This document shows positions 59,005-64,000 of a stretch of DNA of 64,000 nt, one piece after another; the stretch's first letter is position 1; each line of letters begins with the position of its first letter. Location: the NCBI GenBank assembly GCA_025094145.1, contig JALLLS010000050.1, positions 124,001 to 188,000 of the forward strand, written 5' to 3'. A model generated the notes under the pieces. That model was not told where the DNA came from. It made no database searches and was given only the letters and a program-made list of their open reading frames with translations. This DNA comes from Spinellus fusiger. Its lineage: Eukaryota > Mucoromycota > Mucoromycetes > Mucorales > Phycomycetaceae. Made by a program: the position numbers and the translations under genes.

Positions 59005-60381
59005 CTAAGACGGTGTTTCGTCCAAGATAGAACTAAGGTAGGTGGAAAACCGTGAAATAAGAGTATGCCCTGGCCCCTTGCGATTTTCGCGTCGGATGAA
59101 TTGGGTTATACCGTAATAGACATTATATATTATCTTACTGTTCAATCCATAGGTTGAATCCGGATTGGAAAATACACTCAGTAGCTGGTGAGTGACAGAA
59201 TGAAAAGTATCTAGAAAGAACAGAAATTAGTGAGCCTTTGTGATCTAGTTCATTTAGTCATGACTACATACCAGAGAGTGATGTGTTTTGGATATATTTT
59301 CCTGCATACTTCGCTAATTTTGAAATATCGCTTGTCAAGGAGCTCATACTCGGCTGTGAATATATTTCGTTTGCTGGACTGCTTATTGAAATTGATAGCT
59401 GATGTTGGACTTCGATTTCTTTGAGTTTAATTGTTACTAGTTTTTTGTTTTCTGCATCTCCATCCACTAAGATAATTGTTTATAGGTAATGACATAAGAC
59501 TTATAGTACCGTGTCTCTCTTATTCTAATAAACGTCATACCTGGCAATACATCCATAATGGAGCTGATGCTTGAAATAATCATATCAACAGCAGCCTTTT
59601 GATTTCCTATGCGTTCCACCTCCAATGCAAGTTTAGCGGAAGACAAGGCTCGTATAGCGTGTTGCATTTGTATGCCAGTGGTATGACTGTTTGATGAGTT
59701 TGTGGACGTATTTATATGAGGCACAGATCCCGTAGAACTTTTAGTATAACTGTTCATTATGTTGGGTAGCATTGATTTGTGTGCAGTGATGTTCTGATCT
59801 TGGTACTGCATAGTATTATTATCGTACAAATCTATTATATTTGGATGTGTGTTGTTATGTGAATAAGCTGTAGTTGATTGGCCATACTCTGGCATGAGTT
59901 GACTATCTGTATAACTGCCTGATCTGTAATGATGTGGTAATTTTGTTTGGCTATAAGATAGTGGATGAAGGACTTCACTCCCCTCATAATCTGGTTCAAT
60001 ATCTTGAGCTGATGCCTCAGACTGGGTGTTTGATTCCAACGCAATCTGATCGAGAACAGTCTTCATTAAAGAGACAAGACGATTACGTGACTCCATGTTC
60101 TTTTGAGGAGGCTTTGGTGGGAGACACTTTATCTTATTTTTTGCTTGCTTCATCTCACGAGATTTTAGAACGTTTTTGTCCATAATAGATATCATAAGGG
60201 CTGCCAGTTCATCTCTCTCTAAACATTTGTCTTCACTAATTTGAGCTATCGTGTCGCTAGAAGAGATGTACTGCTTCTCATTTGTGTTTGACTCATCTTC
60301 GCTCGTATAAGGGGAGCCATAGTGATACATTTGTTTTGTTGAGTGAAGCATACGGATGCCTGAAGTCCAAAGAAATGACAT
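59005..60381 (-). CDS. Unnamed protein with an MIT-like helical region (413 aa)
   Basis: Three exons, 60381-59541, 59466-59272 and 59210-59005, join in phase. The first two-thirds is low-complexity (Ser/Asn/Tyr/His-rich, with a KCLPPKPPQK motif). A helical segment spanning the exon 1-2 junction, HAIRALSSAKLALEVERIGN, then QKAAVDMIISSISSIMDVLP and KLVTIKLKEIEVQHQL, fits the three-helix pattern of MIT domains (A-x-x-x-A...E...G-x-x-x-x-A...Y/I). MIT domains bind ESCRT-III or microtubule proteins. Exon 3 adds 68 residues (TFHSVTHQLLSVFSNPDS ... SILDETPS) and is recovered only by splicing, since exon 2 otherwise stops at 59264. The MIT assignment is an inference from pattern; the family is not recognised. 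Confidence 0.65.
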
Positions 60382-60869
60382 GGTAGAGTTGAAGATTGAG
60401 AAGCGCTGGAAAATTGAAAGAAAGAAATACTAATTCTATAGAAAGATGACAATAAAATACTTCCTGATAATTGAGGCTGACACTTTGTATATGAGACTGA
60501 AGTAAAATAAATAGGTGCAAGACAAGCCAATTTTTTACTGTTTACCATGCAATTTTTTATGCGATGAAAAACATCTTTACAAAGAATGTTGAGATATCAC
60601 ATTTAGAAAGTGTAGGGAGAGGAACGTCCTTATATAGCGAAACATCACGAGGACTAGTCAATAATGAACTTTCCACTGGTAAAGATAGAGAGATAGAGAT
60701 AGAGATGGATTCCATTGGAATAGAAATACTCTGTTTTAATTACTTTAACCACAACAGTGTAAGGGCATATCAAATAATACAAATAAAGTATAATATTACA
60801 TAAATACATGTTAGTCTGTATAATACATGAGCAGAATATCATTCATTATTAAGATCCTGATTTTAAGTA
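60382..60869. other. Spacer between two minus-strand genes
   Basis: 488 bp with the 5' flank of the MIT-like gene and the 3' flank of the DUF4112 gene. A GATAGA-type short repeat lies near 60684-60706. No gene seen. Confidence 0.5.
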
Positions 60870-61602
60870 TCAATGATTAGTGGAGGTATGGGTCATAATG
60901 ATGGGTGCAGAATCAGAGGTAGATAAAAGTGGCGATTTACTTAATATATGTGCTTCACTCGACATTTCAAATTGTCGCCTTTCGAGTAGATAGTTCTCTA
61001 ATAATATAGCATTACGAGTATTACATTTGTAGAGAATATCAAGGATGTCGCCTATAATTGGAAGCAACCCCATCTATTGTTATGTTTTACTGTGTAAGTC
61101 TCTATGGCCTTAGCATTGTGTTTTTTACTTACAGCAAAGTCCAACATAATATTAAACATCATTTTAGAGATTAGAGCACCTGGTAATACTGCTTCCATAG
61201 CCATCTCTACTAGCTGAAAAGCAAGAATAAGTCCAATAAAATCACCAATAAAAGGAATAAGTCCTGAATTATAAGTAATATATAGTATTAGGATAAAATA
61301 CACTTGAGACTTATGAAGCTTATTGACTCACCAATAAGACCATCAAATCTAATCTGAACACAACAGCAGCTCACGCCTTTATCAAGAAAGTAGGCCCTTG
61401 CTTTGACTTTTTTCAATATTTTTTTTTCCTTTGGTGACAATATGTTTTCTGGTTTGGGTGGTTTGCTTTGCCACCATTTGCGTGATGACGGTTCTTGATC
61501 AATAGGCAGCTGAGCACTTTGTGTTGATGGAGATGAGTCATTAGCATTGAAAGACCCAACCACATTTTTTATAACATATTTTGATATTAATTCTTTGTTC
61601 AT
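60870..61602 (-). CDS. DUF4112 family membrane protein (201 aa)
   Basis: Three exons, 61602-61332, 61263-61133 and 61073-60870, join in phase to 201 residues. The family signature is two repeats of a P-x-x-G-D segment, here GLIPFIGDFIGLILAFQLVE (exon 2) and MGLLPIIGDILDILYKCNTR (start of exon 3), each followed by a hydrophobic helix. N-terminal to them are a basic region (SPKEKKILKKVKARAYFLDK) and an RFDGLIG lead-in. DUF4112 proteins are small predicted membrane proteins common in fungi and bacteria; their biochemical role is not known to me. The start codon is 97 bp from a Fanzor-derived foldback element. Confidence 0.9.
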
Positions 61603-61698
61603 TAATGCTCTGATAACTATATTATAGTGTGAGAGAAACTGCTTTATTATACAATAGAGATAGAACAAGGCTAATATTGATCAGCAGTATAGCGTTAT

Positions 61699-62206
61699 TA
61701 CACACCAGGAGGTCTTTAGGATATAAAAGGAAATAATCGAAACACAATTGTTTAAGAAATGACACATCGATTTGAAAAGGAGCAAATAAAGTGAAATGTA
61801 TTCATGTTAGTTCTTAAATAAAGATTATTATTATAATTTACCTGTAGATATCTGAATCCCGGAGCAAACCACTTTCGATGTGGCGATATAATAAAATATG
61901 AATACGAATAAGAATATCTATGCTTCTCGACAGAATGGAGCTGGTCGGTGGCGACCCTTTAAACACTCTTCTGCAATTGTATAGATATTCTTATTCGTAT
62001 TCATATTTTATTATATCGCCACATCGAAAGTGGTTTGCTCCGGGATTCAGATATCTACAGGTAAATCTACATAGTTTTTATTTATTTAAAATCTAACATG
62101 AATACGTTTCAATATATTTTCACACCTTTTCAAATCGATGTGTCATTTCTTAAACAATTGTGTTTCGATTATTTCCTTTTATATCCTAAAGACCTCCTGG
62201 TGTGTA
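61699..62206. mobile_element. Foldback element made from a Fanzor family B 3' end
   Basis: 508 bp with arms of about 225 bp (61699-61921 and 61981-62206) that are reverse complements with scattered differences and a 59-nt centre. Both ends are TACACACCAGGAGGTC-type, the same as the Fanzor B ends at 33.1 and 34.5 kb. The left arm plus centre (61699-61992) is collinear with the 3' end of the Fanzor B element (33120-33396), including the C-terminal codons and stop of the nuclease gene (RHRPAPFCREA-stop in minus sense). The right arm is an inverted second copy. It has no coding capacity and would be mobile only if a transposase recognises the ends. Confidence 0.92.
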
Positions 62207-62639
62207 GTTCATCACCATGATCATAAACTACTTTTGAGTTATTATTATCATTTTCATTACAAGAAGTCCACCATCTTCTTAATGAATAAAAATAGTTATT
62301 CAGGATTACAATAAAAGAGTCAAGACAGTAACCTGAGATTCCTAATAATACATTTAAGGCTCAAAGGCTCACTTGATCCAGTATTCACACATTTTAAGTA
62401 GCATAAAGAAAAAGAGAAAGAGTTGGTATAGGATTATATCATTTATTATTATACTTTGGGTGAACTTTGAATAAAGGAGCATTTATAATCACCCAAAAAT
62501 AGATAAGAAATCTTCTCCATAAAATGGTATAACATCTATGCATAAGGCTAAACTATAGATCAATATACATCTCATACTATTGTATAGACTATGAAGATAA
62601 TTCTTTTTTCTTTTCTTTTTTGAAAAACTTATCGTAAAA
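62207..62639. other. AT-rich spacer
   Basis: No gene recognised in these 430 bp between the foldback element and a mariner relic. Confidence 0.45.
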
Positions 62640-62960
62640 AGAGGAAGATCCGATTCCTTTAAAATCAGCCCTCTATGGCACAAGAAAATGTGAACATTGT
62701 CAATACCTAGAGAATTTGTATCCAAAGAGAATTTATAATACCAAAATAATAACTTTGTAAATATTGTTTTTAACAATAGTGTTGTATTAAGAAATGTTTG
62801 TATTTATCATTCATCTTTATTGAAAAACTCTGATGATTTAAGATTCAGTAGCGTTTTAAATCTTAGTCAAGTTGTAAATGTACAAATTCAACATCCATTA
62901 GCTAGCCCTGATCTGAACCCTATAGAGTTTCTTTGAGGGCTTTAATCTGAATGGTAAGTA
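62640..62960 (+). mobile_element. Mariner-type transposase scrap
   Basis: In one plus-strand frame VQIQHPLASPDLNPIEFL (about 62880-62933) matches the PxYSPDLNPIE block carrying the last catalytic acid of Tc1/mariner transposases. The upstream 200 bp has no other clear block. It is a lone 3' remnant. Confidence 0.6.
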
Positions 62961-63344
62961 AGAAAATAGTCTTACTATTGAAGATCGATACGTTGAATGT
63001 TTTTTATTGTGAGTGGAAGAAGATGCTTATTGTGAGCGAGGGATTAAGAAAACCGGTTGTCTGGTCATAATGTTAGATAGAAATGAATGTGTTGTTTTTA
63101 TTGTAGCTTATCTTTAATGAATTGTTCTTATAATTTTGAATAGAATAGCTTATTATTTTATTAGCTTATGAATAATAATTGTATATTAATATATTCTATT
63201 CTGTTTTTAGTATAATAAGTTTAATAGACAATAGACTATTTTAGTATATTAGTGCTATTTTACTTGCTACAAATGACATGTTTCAGTGTGATTTCAACAA
63301 ATAAAACAACTCTAAGAAATTATTTTAACTAATCTACTAGACAT

Positions 63345-64000
63345 TACACCTTTTTCGGAAAGTATTCGCACAACCTCAGAAAAAAATCGCATACATTTTT
63401 TTTCACTTTTTGCACACTTTCTAAGAAAAATTGCACACTTTTCGAAATACTATTTTTCAACAATGAGCTTACAAATTTACTATGAAGATGGACAGGGAAA
63501 TACTATCGATGAATCGGGCAATGAGCCCATATTGATGGATGTAGATAAAGAATCTTTTCCTCTTCAAAACATCGTAGACTACAGTACTTACTTGGACTTA
63601 AAACCACCCGAGAAGCCTCAGCCAAAACCCAAGGCCACCAAAAAGGATACAACGTCTACTCCAAGCACCTGTGTCTTACTACAAGAAACATGGTGATGAT
63701 GTTAAAGGTCACTTTTTTCATCTGGTTTATGAACTAGATATGACTGCAAGTAAAGCAGCTAAGCAGTTGAGTATTGCTCGTCGAACCGCATACGACTGGC
63801 TTGAAAGAGATCAGGAGCAAATCATGCAAAATATGAACAGAGATCTCAAAGTTGAGCCAGTAGAGACCCCAAAAATGGGCCGACCAGCATTATTAAATGA
63901 AGACCATAAGGAACATCTTTCTGAAAAGTTCAAAGACTTGAAAGTTGCCAAGACAACGGTTTACATCTTTATGACAGAAAAGTGTGCCTTGTCATTTAAG
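63345..64000 (+). mobile_element. Tc1/mariner-type element, 5' part, cut by window end
   Basis: A likely end region (ttacacctttttcggaaag near 63345, followed by internal gcacac/gcatac repeats) precedes an ATG at 63463. The first frame (SLQIYYEDGQGNTIDESGNE ...) breaks at about 63650-63700, where a +1 shift leads into HGDDVKGHFFHLVYELDM, then TASKAAKQLSIARRTAYDWL, a helix-turn-helix. MGRPALLNEDHKEHLSEKFK and AKTTVYIFMTEKCALSF follow, a second helix-turn-helix. This HTH-linker (GRP)-HTH layout is that of mariner/IS630-type transposases seen in Mucoromycota. The DDE catalytic core would lie beyond base 64000. The frame change suggests it is already damaged, unless the true start is further downstream. 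Confidence 0.75.

Noticed and set aside
1..64000. Search by eye for tRNA genes, rRNA and CRISPR-like arrays
   Set aside because: No B-box-like GGTTCGANTCC with a matching A box, no rRNA segment and no regularly spaced repeats were found; a covariance-model scan would be needed to exclude them fully.

Overview
This window is nuclear DNA from an early-diverging fungus. A Mucoromycota (Mucorales-like) host is the best inference. The genes carry many short introns (about 44-140 nt, GT-AG with a few GC-AG), gene clusters are compact and intergenic DNA is AT-rich. The most telling sign is the set of Fanzor (eukaryotic TnpB-like) and Tc1/mariner relics. No rRNA or tRNA gene, CRISPR array or prokaryotic operon was found. 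Species cannot be fixed from sequence alone.

Layout. 1-5.3 kb is a transposon graveyard (Tc1/mariner relic, Fanzor relic, Tc1-like element). 6.0-10.6 kb holds ribosomal stalk protein P2, a fumarylacetoacetate-hydrolase (FAHD1-type) enzyme, an F-box protein and a PPX1-type exopolyphosphatase. 10.6-16.5 kb is AT-rich with a second Tc1-like copy, a possible PIF1-helicase scrap and a Fanzor 3' fragment. 16.5-19.2 kb is an HSPA12-like Hsp70 relative with a Q-rich tail; 19.2-23.9 kb looks empty. 23.9-33.0 kb is dense: a BTB-BTB-CAP-Gly protein, BRX1, mitochondrial TyrRS and SRP receptor alpha. 33.1-35.2 kb is a block of abutting mobile elements (a second Fanzor family and two MITE-like elements). 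35.3-41.6 kb has a coiled-coil/UVR-motif protein, ribosomal protein eL15, a minisatellite and a GRR1-type F-box/LRR gene with a frameshift. 43.3-46.0 kb is a Tcp11/SOK1-family gene. 46.6-55 kb is again relic-rich and gene-free. 55.1-61.6 kb has a LIM-C1-RhoGAP protein, an unnamed MIT-like protein and a DUF4112 membrane protein. 61.7-64 kb returns to transposons: a foldback element built from a Fanzor 3' end, a mariner relic, and the 5' part of a Tc1/mariner transposase cut by the window edge.

Working together. The housekeeping genes serve ribosome assembly and translation (P2, eL15, BRX1, mitochondrial TyrRS), ER targeting (SRP receptor), signalling and polarity (RhoGAP, CAP-Gly protein) and ubiquitin targeting (two F-box proteins). 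They are neighbours, not a pathway cluster.

The most informative finds are in the mobile DNA: a foldback element whose centre sits exactly on a 12-nt inverted repeat already present in the parent Fanzor gene; Tc1-like copies shrunk by internal deletion, one at a TGTCAT microhomology; and Fanzor family A relics lying downstream, on the same strand, of a Tc1-like copy at all three loci. Exon limits below were worked out by hand from splice motifs, reading phase and family similarity; none was checked with transcripts.
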